Below are positions 25,201 through 36,292 of a stretch of 64,000 nt of DNA, one piece after another. The notes beneath the pieces are model-generated. The model worked only from the letters and a program-made list of their open reading frames with translations, ran no database searches and was not told where the DNA came from. Origin of the DNA: Melastoma dodecandrum (taxonomy: Eukaryota; Streptophyta; Magnoliopsida; Myrtales; Melastomataceae); NCBI GenBank assembly GCA_029817715.1, contig JARUPY010000462.1, positions 115,062 to 179,061 on the forward strand, read 5' to 3'. The position numbers were made by a program, and so were the translations under genes. How positions within the stretch are numbered: position 1 is the stretch's first letter; every line of letters begins with the position of its first letter.

Positions 25201-26105
25201 TAAAAAAATTAATACATGCTTAAGAATTTGAAAAGTTTAGGCGTTGTTTAGAACAAGAACATTATCAAGCCATGCCTCTTCAGTTCAGGTCTTCAATATT
25301 TTTCCGCATAGCCAAAATCTCGAAAGAACGAAAATTTTAAAATTCATCATCATAAGAGGCAAACTGACCCAATTTATCGTACATTTGACAGATGAAAAGT
25401 GAACATTAACATTTTGTTAAAAAGGATTTGTCGGATAACAATATTCAGCACTTGATGCATCAGCTAGGGATGACTAATATTTGAAAAAGTCTCATCATTC
25501 AAATCATTTGCATAGATAATTTAAAATCACGAAATCCAATTTTTTTTTCAAAAAAGAAAATTATGGGGAAAACACATAATAGAAATCATCATGAACCAAC
25601 AAGCGATAGGAGGGCATCAGATCTTCCTATTCATGTGTGCTTTGAATCATCATGCCCAAACACAATATGAGAGGGTAAAGGGATGGGAAGCGTACCTTGA
25701 CTATGACGCCTTCACTTCTTTCTGTCGCTTACCCGCGGACGTAAAATTCGGCCAGCTCCTCTCCGGTACTTTTTGACACTCGCTCCGGCCGATCCTCGCG
25801 AGACACAAAGTATGAAAAGGCCGATTATTTTCCACTTATCTAATGAAGAGAGGAGATCGCCATGCCAAAAGGAGAGGGAGAAAGATGTTTTTTCTTTAGG
25901 GTTTGCTTTTACCACAAAGTGTGGGAAGGGGAAATGAAAAAGTTTTTAGGTAATTTTATTAATTTTTTATTAATAAATTATTAAAATTTATTATATAATA
26001 TTAGGCTCGCGAGCCTTCGAGCTGTTAGTGTTTCGGCTCGAACTTGGCTCGTTTCGTTAACGAGCCGGAACGAACCGGCTCGAGCTCGGCTCATTTTCAC
26101 CCCTA
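22209..26105 (-). mobile_element. Complete hAT-family transposon (3897 bp)
   Basis: The ends are perfect 16-bp terminal inverted repeats (TAGGGGTGAAAATGAG at 22209 and its complement ending at 26105), flanked by identical 8-bp duplications GTCTGGGA. Eight-bp duplications and the TAGGGGTG end are hallmarks of the hAT superfamily. Subterminal DNA on both sides (22230-22460 and about 26000-26090) is dense in GCTCGAGCTCGG-type repeats, where transposase usually binds. The transposase is encoded on the minus strand and is broken, so the copy would move only with transposase supplied by another element. It lies between the DLNLP gene and the BRIZ1 fragment. Confidence 0.93.
22937..25026 (-). pseudogene. 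hAT transposase with BED finger, inactivated
   Basis: Order along the minus strand: N-terminus from the ATG at 25026; a BED zinc finger (KAKCSHSRHLL ... HLKRHRDNC); the RNase H-like body (24547-23171) with HVRCCVHVLNLCVQDGL and KTRWNSNFEML; a DUF4413-like segment; and the hAT C-terminal dimerisation region (YPILSRMAADILAIP, then ASEATFS, DAYRSSLSP and VEALLCGGDWL). Three defects are visible. The second zinc-binding Cys of the BED finger is Ser. A 1-nt frameshift lies near 24585, between FDMEQ and REATAHWIMMHEHPF. A TAG at 23171-23173 stands where the family has Trp, before the dimerisation region. Otherwise the frame is open for 458 codons, so decay is recent. Confidence 0.9.
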
Positions 26106-26113
26106 GTCTGGGA
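26106..26113 (+). repeat. hAT target-site duplication, right copy
   Basis: GTCTGGGA, identical to 22201-22208, directly after the right terminal inverted repeat. Confidence 0.9.
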
Positions 26114-26458
26114 GGGAGGGAATGTTTTTGTTTTTCATACACGGGGGACGAAAAGGTTGAGGTGGTAGTAGTCCACAGCTGACTAACCTAAGAGGCAATT
26201 GTAACTGATTCAATAGTTCTAATCCCTCCTCTCCCTGCCTTCTGAACGATGTTCGTTTGATATTTGAATCATATTCTAAAATAGTTTTATGCCTACTTAT
26301 GTTTGGGCTTTTCTCCCTTCAATTCAACCCCAAAGTTAAGAGCCCAACAACCCTAATTGACCCAATTGTATTCCGGCCCATTAGCTCGCGAAAGCAAAAG
26401 ACAACCACCGACTTCGCGTGCTCGTCACCGCCCAAGCACCGTTCGTCGGCCATAGGAG

Positions 26459-27148
26459 ATGACCTCGCCGAGCTCGTCCATCGCCGGCCCGTCGTCGGAG
26501 ACGCCGCTCTCCGGCGTAGATTTCGGCCTCTCCTGCTCCCCTTCCTTCTCGTCGATGATCCTCCCGAATCCCATCGGCGGTGCCGCGTATCAGATGCTCC
26601 ACTTCTCCTCCGGAAACCCTATGATCGAGGAGACTAGAGGCGTCATGCACCTCTTCCCTCACGACTCTCCGGTTCCCCCTGTAATGCCTATCGTCCGTCA
26701 TACCGTCCACTCGATGAGCTTGGTTGCTTTGTTGGAGCTTTGATTGATAGATTTTGAAGCTGATCGGTTTTGACTTTGTTCTGAAATTGGTTGACGTTGA
26801 TGTTATTCTGGTAGGTCGGAAGGAAGCCCCTTGTTTGTGTTCTTGGCGTCCCAATCACATGACCTATGCGGACTTCTGTCAGTTCTGCGCCTCCTTTTTG
26901 CAACATGTCTCGGAAATGCGCATGGCGAGGTTCTTTTCCGGAAATACACCTCTTTTTTGCCTTCATTGTTCAGATCGTTCTACCGTGGTCAGGCTTGTGG
27001 ATCACTGCGGAAGCTTGATAATATGGCTTTTGTGGCTAGGAATGGTGAGATGGAGGACAAGTACGGTATTCTGATAAGATTCGATGAACAGAATTCAGCT
27101 GATGGTTTCTTTGAGTACTACAATGGGAGGCATTTCAATTCTCTGGAA
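26459..27148 (+). pseudogene. BRIZ1: BRIZ1/BRAP2-type ubiquitin ligase, 5' exons only
   Basis: Exon 1 (26459-26680) encodes the family N-terminus with LHFSSGNPMIEETRGVMHLF. Exon 2 (about 26816-27148) has VGRKPLVCVLGVP, then NHMTYADFCQFCASFLQHVSEMR and, near its end, NGEMEDKYGILIRF and YYNGRHFNSLE, all typical of the RNA-recognition-like BRAP2 domain. Intact relatives continue into a RING finger, a UBP zinc finger and a coiled coil, and act with BRIZ2 as an E3 ligase in seed germination (known in Arabidopsis). None of that follows here. Exon 2 has a 1-nt loss near 26850 and an unexplained stretch of about 100 bp between SEMR and NGEMED. The intron after 27148 runs into a truncated gypsy element. 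I call it a broken gene fragment. Confidence 0.8.
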
Positions 27149-27199
27149 GTATGTATTGCAGCTACTTTAGTTTCAGAATTTTTAGCATTCTTTGTTTGA

Positions 27200-30046
27200 G
27201 TTTTACAACCCGTTGCTGTACATGTTACTCCATCCTTAATAAACTTAAAGCATTGATGAAGTGTTGATGCAACGACTCCATATCCGTGCATCCATGGTCG
27301 ACCTAACAACATATTATAGGTCGTCCTTGAATTGATAACATAGAATGTCATGCAAGATTCCATATCACCTATCGTGAGAGAAAGGCAAATTTTTCGGACG
27401 GCTCGTTCTCCGCCTTGTTTAAATCATTGAGTTATTAGCCGACTACTTGAGAAATCATCCACTCCCAAGCCAATATCCCTCAATGCTTTTGATGAAATGA
27501 TATTGACTGCTGAACCTAGATCAATCAGGATGCGATTAACATTTGTGCCACATGTATATCCGGACACAAATAATGGTCGGTTGTGGGACTCATGGCCCAC
27601 AAGAAGATCTTCATCGGAAAATGTGATAATTGGACAATTCTCCTTCACGTTTTCAACTGACATTACAGTAGAGCTTTTTGGAATGGCAACCTTTGGATTG
27701 GGCTGCTCTTTAACCGTGTCAATATGGTGACAACATCTGGAAGGCAAAGTCGCAAGATTTTGAAATTTCTCGGGGAAGAAATCCCACACCGTGATTGGAG
27801 ATGGCTTCTTTAGAGTTACTTCAACATCAGGAGTTCGCATATCTACAACCTCCTTGAAGTTTGCTTTCCTACGATCTCTTCTAGAGACTTTTATCCGAAT
27901 AGGAGTTTTCTTTTCTTGAGGCTTCAAAGTCTTTCTTCGGTTCCTTCTATGTGTCACCAAAGTCCAACCTTCTTCAGCATGAACCTCCTCATGGCCAATT
28001 GCGCAGCTTGGCATCTTAATGTCATGATTATCATCTGATATCACTTTCGGATACTGGAAAGCAACCATCTCATCAGGGCTAAACGACCCTCCAAGTTTGA
28101 AGAAACCATCGAGCCCAAGTCAATCTTGTTCTCTCATGCCAGCTCCATAATTTTCTCCTTGAACACGAAACATTTCTCAATAGGATGACCCAGAACACGA
28201 TGATACTTGCAAAAGTTTGGATCCCCGCTCGACTCGTTTGTTGTGGGCATTTTGATGGAGGGAGTTCAATCATCTTAACAGACAAAAAAAAGTCAAATAT
28301 ATCTGCAACATCTAAATCCGAGAAAGGATATTACTTATTCTGCCTATCCTCCAGAGTTGGTCATCTCTTCTCCATCTGGGGTGTTGCTGTAACAGGAATG
28401 GAAGCGCTAGATTATCCATTCTCCTTTGGTTTCTGAACTTTGACGGGAACAACCTCGGTGGCCATCACTTGCTTCTCGCTATCCTTGAAGGCAGGCTCGC
28501 CCCCAATTATACTAATTGGTCTTCCCGTTCCCTTGGATGGCTCGGGTACCGGATTGGATGGCTCGGGTACCGGAAAATCTCCCATACCAACTCCTACAAA
28601 GCTTAGTTCCATATCATGTGCTCTTGTAGCTAATTCCTCGAAAGATCGAGGTTTGATCCCTTGCAAGATATATCGGATCCTCCAAAGCATTCCTTGAATG
28701 CACATATATATCGATGTTACTTCCGACAAGCGATCTCTACAGTTCAAGCTTAGGTTTCTCCATCGTTGTATATAATCAACAACGGGCTCGCCTTCCCATT
28801 GACGTGTGTTAGTGAGTTCTATCATGCTCACCACACGTTTCGTGCTATAAAAGCGGTTCAAGAATTCATTTTCTAACTGCTCCCAACTATCAATACTTCC
28901 TGGTTTTATGTCGATGTACCAGTCAAAGGCATTTCCTTTTAACGAGCGAACGAACTGTTTGACCATCAAGTCTCCATCTGTACCAGCATTGTTTCAAGTT
29001 TCAACGAAATGAGCTACATGTTGCCTTGGATTCCCCGTCCCATCGAACTGTTGGTAGTATGGAGGCAGATATCCCACGGGCATCTTGAGACCTTCGATTC
29101 TTCAACTGTAAGGCTTATAGTATGCCGAAAATGATGATGATTTACCCTCAAGCTCGCTCTTCACCATTTCTTTTATTAATTCCATCATTGCTTTTACCGG
29201 GATAGGATCTTCAACAATGGACGTGCGCTTTGCCGAATCATCAACATTCATGACCCCATTTCCTTTGTCAACTTGGGTGCGCGAACTTTCCTCCATAGAT
29301 ATTTTGTCGGCGTCTTTACTCTCCAGCCTTTTGACAATGTAGTCCATTTGCTGCTCTCTTTCTTTCATAAAAAGCATCATAGCATCCACAGCTTTTGTGA
29401 GAGCTGCGACCTGATCTTCAAGTGAAGGAGTATTCGCCATCATCACTGGCATGACTTCAAAGCCTTTAATTGAATCAGCTTTTTGGGAAGAATCCGATGG
29501 AGAGTTACTTGACAAGATATTTTCAAAATTTATCTACGGAACCAGAGATACTAGAACCTTGTCGAAAGGATTATCACAAGCAGTTGGTTGGGACGACTTA
29601 GGGGAAATTGCTCTAAGCATTTCTTCTATTTCCTGAGTCTGTTTGCGAGTTTTGGCCACAAATTGTGTATATGTCCACTTTGGAGAGCCCCCTTCTTTAA
29701 GAACATCCTTATAAGATGGGAAAGCCTTGGGAGAGATAGACTTGAGCATTTCTTCTATCTCTTCAGCCTGTTTGCGCGTCATGGCCACAGACTAGGCATA
29801 AGTCCACTTTGGAGAGTCCCCGTCATTGAGAATATTCTTTTCAGCGATATCCTTATAAGATGAGGATGCCTTAGGAGAGATGGACTTGAGCAATTCTTCA
29901 GTCTCTTTATATAATTCAGCAATGCTCTTAGCCTTGACCAACTTTGGAAACTCAACAGATGAAGAGCCCCCGGATGAGAGTGAAGGAAAAGCAGTAAGTC
30001 GATTGTAAGCGATAACATTCTTAACGTTAATCATCTTTGGCGCCAT
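27200..30046 (-). pseudogene. Gypsy gag-protease polyprotein remnant
   Basis: The N-terminal part has three related modules (ELLKSISPKAS..., EMLKSISPKAF..., EMLRAISPKSS..., each followed by GxSPKWTY in two cases). Then come a coiled region (MVKSELEG), the retrotransposon gag core (28969-28412: VKQFVRSLKGNAFDWY, SWEQLENEFLNRFYS, PVVDYIQRWRNLSLNC) and a retropepsin-like region (VNRILIDLGSAVNI, later YNMLLGRPWMHGYGVVASTLHQCFKF). Several stops and frame changes (near 29790, 29105, 28985 and 27430) break the frame, and nothing of the polymerase remains. The protease Asp is present, in DLG rather than the usual D(S/T)G. Confidence 0.85.
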
Positions 30047-30110
30047 GTGAATTCCTCAAAGTAAAGAGATGAGAGGTAGATATCATCCCACTGGGCATGC
30101 CAGAAATTTA

Positions 30111-31177
30111 TGAATACCAAAATCTCGTGGGAAAATATCAGCATTCAAATTGTCGTATGAAAAATGTAGCATGTTCAATCTCTAGTCACGAATGTAACAC
30201 ATGATTCATCTGATTCGATCTTCGAAGAATAACGGTTGTAGATGATGATCTTTAGCTCTGACAGAATTCCAGTAGAACTTCGGGATGAAATATGGATGAA
30301 GTCGTCAGGGCCTATGGGCATGATCCTGCAGAGCTTTAATAACTTGATGAAGTCGTCGGGACCTTTGGGCGTGATCCGACAGAGCTTCGATAACTTGATG
30401 AAGTCGTCAGGGCCTTTGGGCATGATCCGGTAGAGCTTCGATATCTTAATGAAATTGTTGGGGCCTGTGGGCTTGATCCAACAGAACTTCGAGGTAATGT
30501 TGTCGACAGAGGGATATAGCCGTCGTCAAAGAATATAATATCCAAGAATATTGCTCGGGAAGAATATCGGTGTGTGTGTAGAATATGACCACTGGAAAAT
30601 ATAACTCCTAGGAGAATATACCACTACGAGAATATTGTCGTCCCATTATGGGGGCCTTCAAAGATGTACCCGCAAGAGGGGCCTTCGGAGATATCCCCGC
30701 TTTGGGGCCTTTAGAGATAAACCCGCAAGAGGGGCCTTCGGAGATAAACCCGCAAGAGGGGCCTTCGGAGATATACCAGCAAGAGGGGCCTTCGGAGATA
30801 TACCCGTTAGAGAGGCCTTCATCGCCGCACCACCCGCCGAGGGGCCTTCGCCGTACCACCCACAGAGGGGCTTTCACCGCACTGCACCACCCGCCTAAGG
30901 GTCTTCAAAAAAAAAATAACTCAAATCTCTTTATAACCCAATGGGGCTTAAGAGAATAAGAGAGATGAGAGAATTTTGTGTGTGAGAGGTGTGTCCAAAT
31001 GGCTTGTGGATCCCTCTATTTATAGGGCTTCAGGGTCAATCTATAATAGGCAGCTGGTTTCCCCATAATTGGTAACTTCCAAGTGGACCGGGCTATGAGA
31101 AGGGCTAGGAATTGGGCTTGAAACAAAATATTTAGCCAATCATATGATTTAGGCTTGGCAAAATTTTAATGTCTACA
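30111..31177 (-). repeat. Gypsy 5' LTR with 50-bp and 27-bp tandem arrays
   Basis: About 1067 bp, bounded by TG at 31177 and CA at 30111. It contains the same 50-bp array as the window start (30290-30490, inverted) and six or so copies of a 27-bp unit 'cgcaagaggggccttcgga' plus linker (30660-30840). 27 bp is nine codons, which explains spurious ORFs here. Confidence 0.8.
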
Positions 31178-31854
31178 ATCAGTTTCAATTGTTTGACTAT
31201 CATTTCGAACCGGTTGTGTTGCCTCATTTGCAGATTAGTTTTCCAGATTTTCAGCAACTATGATCGAGATCTTGCTTGTCCTTGTTTTGGACAACTTTGT
31301 TGATTGGAGACGAGCTAAAGAAGGTTGGAAGGCCACAAAAACTGTCAGCGATGTTCTATACTCGCCTGCGGCGACCGCATTATTAGGGCTGCATTTGCTT
31401 CACTGCCTGCCCTTGTGCTTTGCCGTTTTTAAAGCCCCCTGGTGCCTGGTTCTCTTTCACCCAAGCTGCTCCTCCACAAAACTACATGTTCGAATGCCCC
31501 TATACACATATTCTGTGACTTTCTTTCCTCGTTACGAATCCTTCCATCATACTGAACTGCTGCTCACATCATTCTTAAAATGGATTTATTGGAATATTTC
31601 AATTCTTACAAAAAAGCGAAGGAAATGGTTATGTTGTTGCTCGGTGCGACCACCTTTGCCGTTCTGAACGGCATGCATTTACGCCACAACATATAGAAGC
31701 ATGAGAAAATAATGTGTTTGAGCGGGTCTCAAAGGGAGTCATCTGCATAAACAAATGTGATGGTCCACGACAACAAGAGAATGCATTGAGCGAATCAACC
31801 CGGAATTCATTGGAAGACAGACTGTCCTTTTCCTTTCGGTGCATAGCTTCAGTT
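31178..31854. other. Intergenic gap after the gypsy LTR
   Basis: There is no recognisable gene. If the gypsy element landed in a BRIZ1 intron, the next BRIZ1 exons should appear here, and they do not. The part near 31855 probably includes the 3' UTR of the minus-strand deSI gene. Confidence 0.4.
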
Positions 31855-32477
31855 TCAAGAGTCGAGGATCGCGACGGAGGGCGATGGAGTTTTTGCCCTC
31901 CTGCTACTGCTCCTACCTTGGCTCGAATCGTCGCGTGGCGATGAGGAAAAAGAAGATGACGAGCTGCTCCCAGCGCACATCGCGAAGCTACCTGTCAGTT
32001 TGATCTCCTCTTCTGTAAGGGCCTTCTCCTCCATCTTGTGGTACCTGACCTTGGCCGAGCACCGGCTCTCTGGAAGGACGCAGTTACAAAAGAAACCTGC
32101 GGGGAGCTCACGTTAACCACTGATAAAGGCCCGTGTTCCATCTATCCTCACCGATTCAAGAGGGAAACTACATTTTCATCCATCCTCACCAATTCGTGCC
32201 AAACGATTGACCCAGCTGGGGATAGGATTCTCGGTGAGCCCGACTCACACATCGTTGCAGAAGTGGTTGCAGTTCTTGGTGATGAGATGGTAAGTGTTCC
32301 CTCGGTAGCTCTCCGACAGCTCCTCCATAACTGACCTCACCTCCGTGGGCCCCATATCCGTCCTACCGATCAGGATACTCTTCCTGAAGGTGAAGCCTTC
32401 ACAATTCTTGGGCTCGGCTTCGAAAATCCCGGTGGACGGGTACTCGTGAGCACCATAAGCATACTCCACCCCATGAA
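31855..32477 (-). pseudogene. deSI-like PPPDE peptidase, 3' exons (5' part missing)
   Basis: Two exons fit: 32477-32190 and 32096-31855, with GT-AG borders and matching phase. They encode VHGVEYAYGAHEYPSTGIFE, CEGFTFRKSILIGRTDMGP, the active-site block TKNCNHFCNDV and NPIPSWVNRLARIG, then a Ser-rich tail ending in a clean stop. This is the C-terminal two thirds of a plant deSI/PPPDE thiol peptidase (desumoylating isopeptidase fold). The catalytic Cys is present. The catalytic His lies in the family's earlier exons (LGLGVYHSG), which should sit above 32490 but are not there; Mutator-like DNA begins about 100 bp upstream. An acceptor (AG at 32479-32478) precedes the first exon, so an exon has been lost or moved far away. 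The intact frame suggests recent loss. Confidence 0.75.
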
Positions 32478-32861
32478 CTGCAATTTACTCGTGACTACAA
32501 TACAGACGACTTCCATCGTTCCCGACGTCCAAGGAAGGACGAAGTCAATAATTTCTGACCAGAAACCCTAGTAATTTGTAACGCTTTTTGCTCGTGGGTT
32601 TGTTGTGGGTTGGTTGTGGGGATTAGGGTTGGTCGTGGGATGGTTGTGGAGATTAGGATTGATTGTGGGTTGTTTGTCTGATAAGGCTTAAGTCTGTCTG
32701 TTTATTGTGGGGATTAGGATTGATTGTGGCTTAAGCCTATTTGTTTACTGTTGATTGGTAATGTGATTTAACTTTTACCTGGTTTGTGGCTTAAGTTTGA
32801 CTGTTGATTGGTAATCTGTCTGTTTGTGGGTTAAGTTTTACCTGGTTCTTTACCTTTAGAA

Positions 32862-34990
32862 ATGGAAGAAGGACACGGTATTGTTGATCTACATGTTGGT
32901 GGTAAACTCAATCTTTCTGGTCGGGAATCTTATGTTTGTGGTAAGATAGAAACATTTAACAATGTCGATGTGGATAAGATAGAATATTTCATTATCAAGA
33001 GTTTTGTGAGAATGTGTGCATACGAGGCGACAAGGATGTGGTTCGCAAAACCTGGGAAAAGTCTAGCCAAGGGTTTGCTTGAGTTTTGCAATGATGCTCA
33101 AGTGTCTGAGATGGTGAATTTGTTATTGCAATATAAGAGCATTGACATTTATGTTGAAGGAGATGAAATCCATGAAAGTGATCCCGAAGAAGATGAGGAT
33201 GTTGGGGAGTTGGTAGGGGAAGATGAATCTGTTCATGAGGATATAGGTGTTGATGATATTAATGAAGTTAATATCGATGCTGGTGATGCTGTATAGTCTG
33301 ATTATATTAATTTTGAGGTTGAGCTCGTAGAAGAGGACCCTGATGGTGATAATGTTGTTTCTAGACCTATTGAAAAGATGTATGACCCTCAATGTAATCA
33401 TAGGACACTGAATTTTGAGGTTGGATTAAAATTTGATACACTTCAGCAGTTTAAAGAAGCTGTTCAAGATTATGAAATTGTAAATGGAGTTAATTTGCGA
33501 TTTGCTAGAGTAGAACCGAGTATGTGAAAATGGGTGTCCTTGGAGAGAATATGCTAGATGGCTACAAAGAAATTTGACTGTTGCTGTTAAGGCATGTCAG
33601 TTAGAGTATAAATGTACTAGATCTTTGAAAAATAGACAGGCTACTGTAAAGTGGTTAGCTCGGGAATTTATTAGAATGAACAGACCATTGGATACTATGA
33701 GAGCTAGAGATGTCATGCTTGACTTGATGGAGAAATATAGTGTTCAGGTCAACAAGTTTGCAAAATGGCATGCCTAGAGAATTGTCAGTGGAGGGTGAGA
33801 ACACCCAAAGTTGGATGCGGTTTTTGTCTCTTCTGTTTCAAGACCTGGCAGTCAATGATGGACGTGGATAGACCTTTATAAGCGATAAACAAAAGGTAAA
33901 CAATGCTCACTTTTTTATTGTTGGATGTGGTAAACAATGCTCACTGGTTTTCATCTCACTTTTTGATTGATCTTATGAAACAGGGATTGATACATACTGC
34001 TGCTGATTTAGCATCGTTGGCTGAGCATAGAAATTGTGCAAGGCATGTCTATTCCAAGTGGAAAATTAATCACCGAGGACAATTGCTGAAGAAATGTTTT
34101 TGGACTGCTATGAAAAGCACTCACGAGGCAGCCTATAAGAAAGCATTGAACAACATGGGACTGTTGTCTCCTGAAGTAGCTCAGGACTTTATCAAACAAG
34201 GACCTGAGCATTTCTGCAAGGTGAGTACTCTTGTTTGCTCAAACTGTCCCTTGTCCAAGTTTTTTGTCCCTTGAACGTAGCTGTTGTATTATTTACAAGT
34301 CTTCTTTAACACATCGATGAAGTGTGATGCAACTGATAATAATTTATGTGAGACTTTCAACAGCTATATTGCAGTTGCTAGGATAAAACCTATTGTAGAT
34401 ATGTTGGATGACATGAGAGCAACTTTGATGGAGAGAATGTTCCATAAGTACAAATTATTTGATGATGGGGAAGATGAGATATGTCCAGATATTAGGAAAA
34501 AGATTGAGAGTTTGAAAGTGGCTGCTGGTTTATGGGTTCCTAAGCCTACTATTGGAGATAAATTTGAGGTGGTTCGTAGATAGGAAAAGTTTGTTGTTGA
34601 TTTGAAAGCATGTACATGTAGTTGTCGGGAATGGGAGTTGACTGGCATCCCTTGTTATCATGGTATTGCATGCATCAACTTCATGAAGCATAATGTTGAG
34701 GCATATGTGCATGAATTTTTCAAGAAAACAGTTTTCTTGGCGCATATCAACACCCACCGACACCTATGGAAGGAGAAAACACATGGCCAGAGGATACGGG
34801 TGAGCCAATCCAACCTCCTCCATTTAAGATCAGACCAGGGAGACCAAAGAAGAACCGGAAGAAGGGACTTAAAGAGGAGCCAAAGAATGCAACAAGAGTG
34901 TCTAAAAAAAGAGGGGAGATTAGGTGTAGTAGGTGTAAGTTGTATGGGCACAACAAGAGGAGATGTAAAACAACAATTGCTAACTCAAGA
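32862..34990 (+). pseudogene. MuDR-family transposase, broken
   Basis: Pieces in order: an N-terminal PB1-like MuDR domain (32862-33296, MEEGHGIVDLHVGGKLNL, with an acidic tail ending in a stop); the MuDR DNA-binding region (FEVGLKFDTLQQFKEAVQDYEIVNGVNLRF) and part of MULE_Tnp; then SLAEHRNCARHVYSKWK; CDATDNNLCETFN (the region of the last catalytic Glu); and a SWIM zinc finger (ACTCSCREWELTGIPCYHGIAC). A CCHC-like knuckle follows (CSRCKLYGHNKRRC). At least three stops occur between 33300 and 33780, and the segment that should carry the first catalytic Asp residues is not recognisable, so the protein is dead. Confidence 0.85.
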
Positions 34991-35854
34991 TGTGGTCCTT
35001 CCAGAAGGAGTTCTTTCTAGTGGTCAGGTAAGTATGGAGTTTTATGTTTTCATAGTTATTGTTTGGCCATTAACGATTCATGAGAATTTCTTGATTGAAC
35101 ATGATACATCTACAAGGGGATCTGGTGGAAATGTAAGAGGAGGAAGAATGCTACCTGCTGGAAGGGGACCCTATGGGAGCGGATCTTATGAAAGAGGAGG
35201 AGTTGGAAGGGCAGGCAGTGCAAGAGGAGACAGGGGAAGGGGACGCAGGGGAAGAGGAGCAACTTTATGTGCTACATCTCATTTTGAAGTGGGCACAAGC
35301 AGTCATGCTCAAAGTAGCTATAATATGGGGACATCCGCAGCACAAGAATCTTCTGTGGTTGAAGCAAGCATCAAGGTGTCTACCAATGTGCAACCTTAGT
35401 TTGAGGCTGTTGCGATTGTCTGTTCTTGTTTGTCTATCCATGTCTACCAATGGTATTTTCTTATTTGTCTCCACTTCTGAACTGGAATTGTAATTGTAAT
35501 GGAATTGTAATCTGTTTGAGTTTTAGATTGGTCTGTTTGTAATCTATTTGTTATGTACTGGAAATTTGTACTAGTGTTAAGTTAGATTGGTCTGTTTGTA
35601 ATCTGTTTTTCATCATTTAAATTGATCTTACAAATTGGGAATCTCGGAAGGAGAAACTGTTTGTAATCTGTTTGTAATCTGAGAATCTGTTTGTTAGATT
35701 GATCTTATGACAACCTAGACATAAAACTGGAAAGATAAATAATGGATACATAAAACTGGGTAAATAATGAATACATAAATATGAGAATCTGTTTGTTACA
35801 TAATGAATACATAAAACTGGAAAGATAAAACTACATATGATAACTTACTTTTCA

Positions 35855-36292
35855 TCACATAAGCACTAAACCTAGACACATAACAACACCAATAACAACA
35901 ACTGCACTATAGCATTTCAAAATCTTCAAACTCTCTTCAACTTTAGCCAATCCTATTTCCACTTTTCTTAATCGTGCCTCAATACTTCCATTTCCAGCAA
36001 ATGAATCTGATGTCCCTTGTCCTCTGTCCTCTGTCCTTGGTCCATTTTCAGCAATCCTATTTCCACTGTCTACTGTCCTCAACCACGACATATCAACCAA
36101 CAAAAAAAAACCGCACCCTCCATCAAACTTGTAACGACAGCATCCAAAGAACCTTCTCCCACTGTTCTTTTATGTTTTAGTTGTCCTAACAATATAGTCG
36201 AGTCCATAATAACACTTCACAGCAATGTTTTTCTCCATGTCGGTCGAACTATCTGTGCTGCTAGTGCTTATACTCTTTCGTCTACTAGACAT
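35855..36292 (-). pseudogene. GRF-type zinc-finger protein with C-terminal membrane segment
   Basis: An antisense ORF of 145 codons plus stop lies inside the Mutator-like element. It begins MSSRRKS and has a degenerate GRF finger: KCYYGLDY, then SGRRFFGCCRYKFDGGCGFF and LVD. A Gln/Glu-rich helix (ARLRKVEIGLAKVEESLKIL) and a hydrophobic tail (YSAVVVIGVVMCLGLVLM) follow. One in-frame TAA (36170-36172) interrupts it. The usual first CxCG is CYYG and the usual Trp after FF is Leu. Such GRF plus membrane-tail proteins recur in plant genomes, in my experience often near MULEs; their function is unknown. Confidence 0.7.

Larger units (their letters stand above)
27200..31177 (-). mobile_element. Truncated Ty3/gypsy retrotransposon (5' LTR, gag, protease)
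   Basis: Reading on the minus strand: 5' LTR 31177-30111 (TGTAGACATT ... TATTCA), a leader with a primer-binding-like 'tggcatgcccagtggga', then gag from the ATG at 30046 and protease. The reverse transcriptase, RNase H, integrase and 3' LTR are absent. The sequence stops at about 27200 inside what looks like a BRIZ1 intron. The missing 3' half means the element was cut by deletion or recombination after insertion. Confidence 0.85.

Noticed and set aside
30608..30959. ORFs of Gly/Pro-rich repeats
   Set aside because: Created by the 27-bp (nine-codon) tandem repeat in the gypsy LTR.
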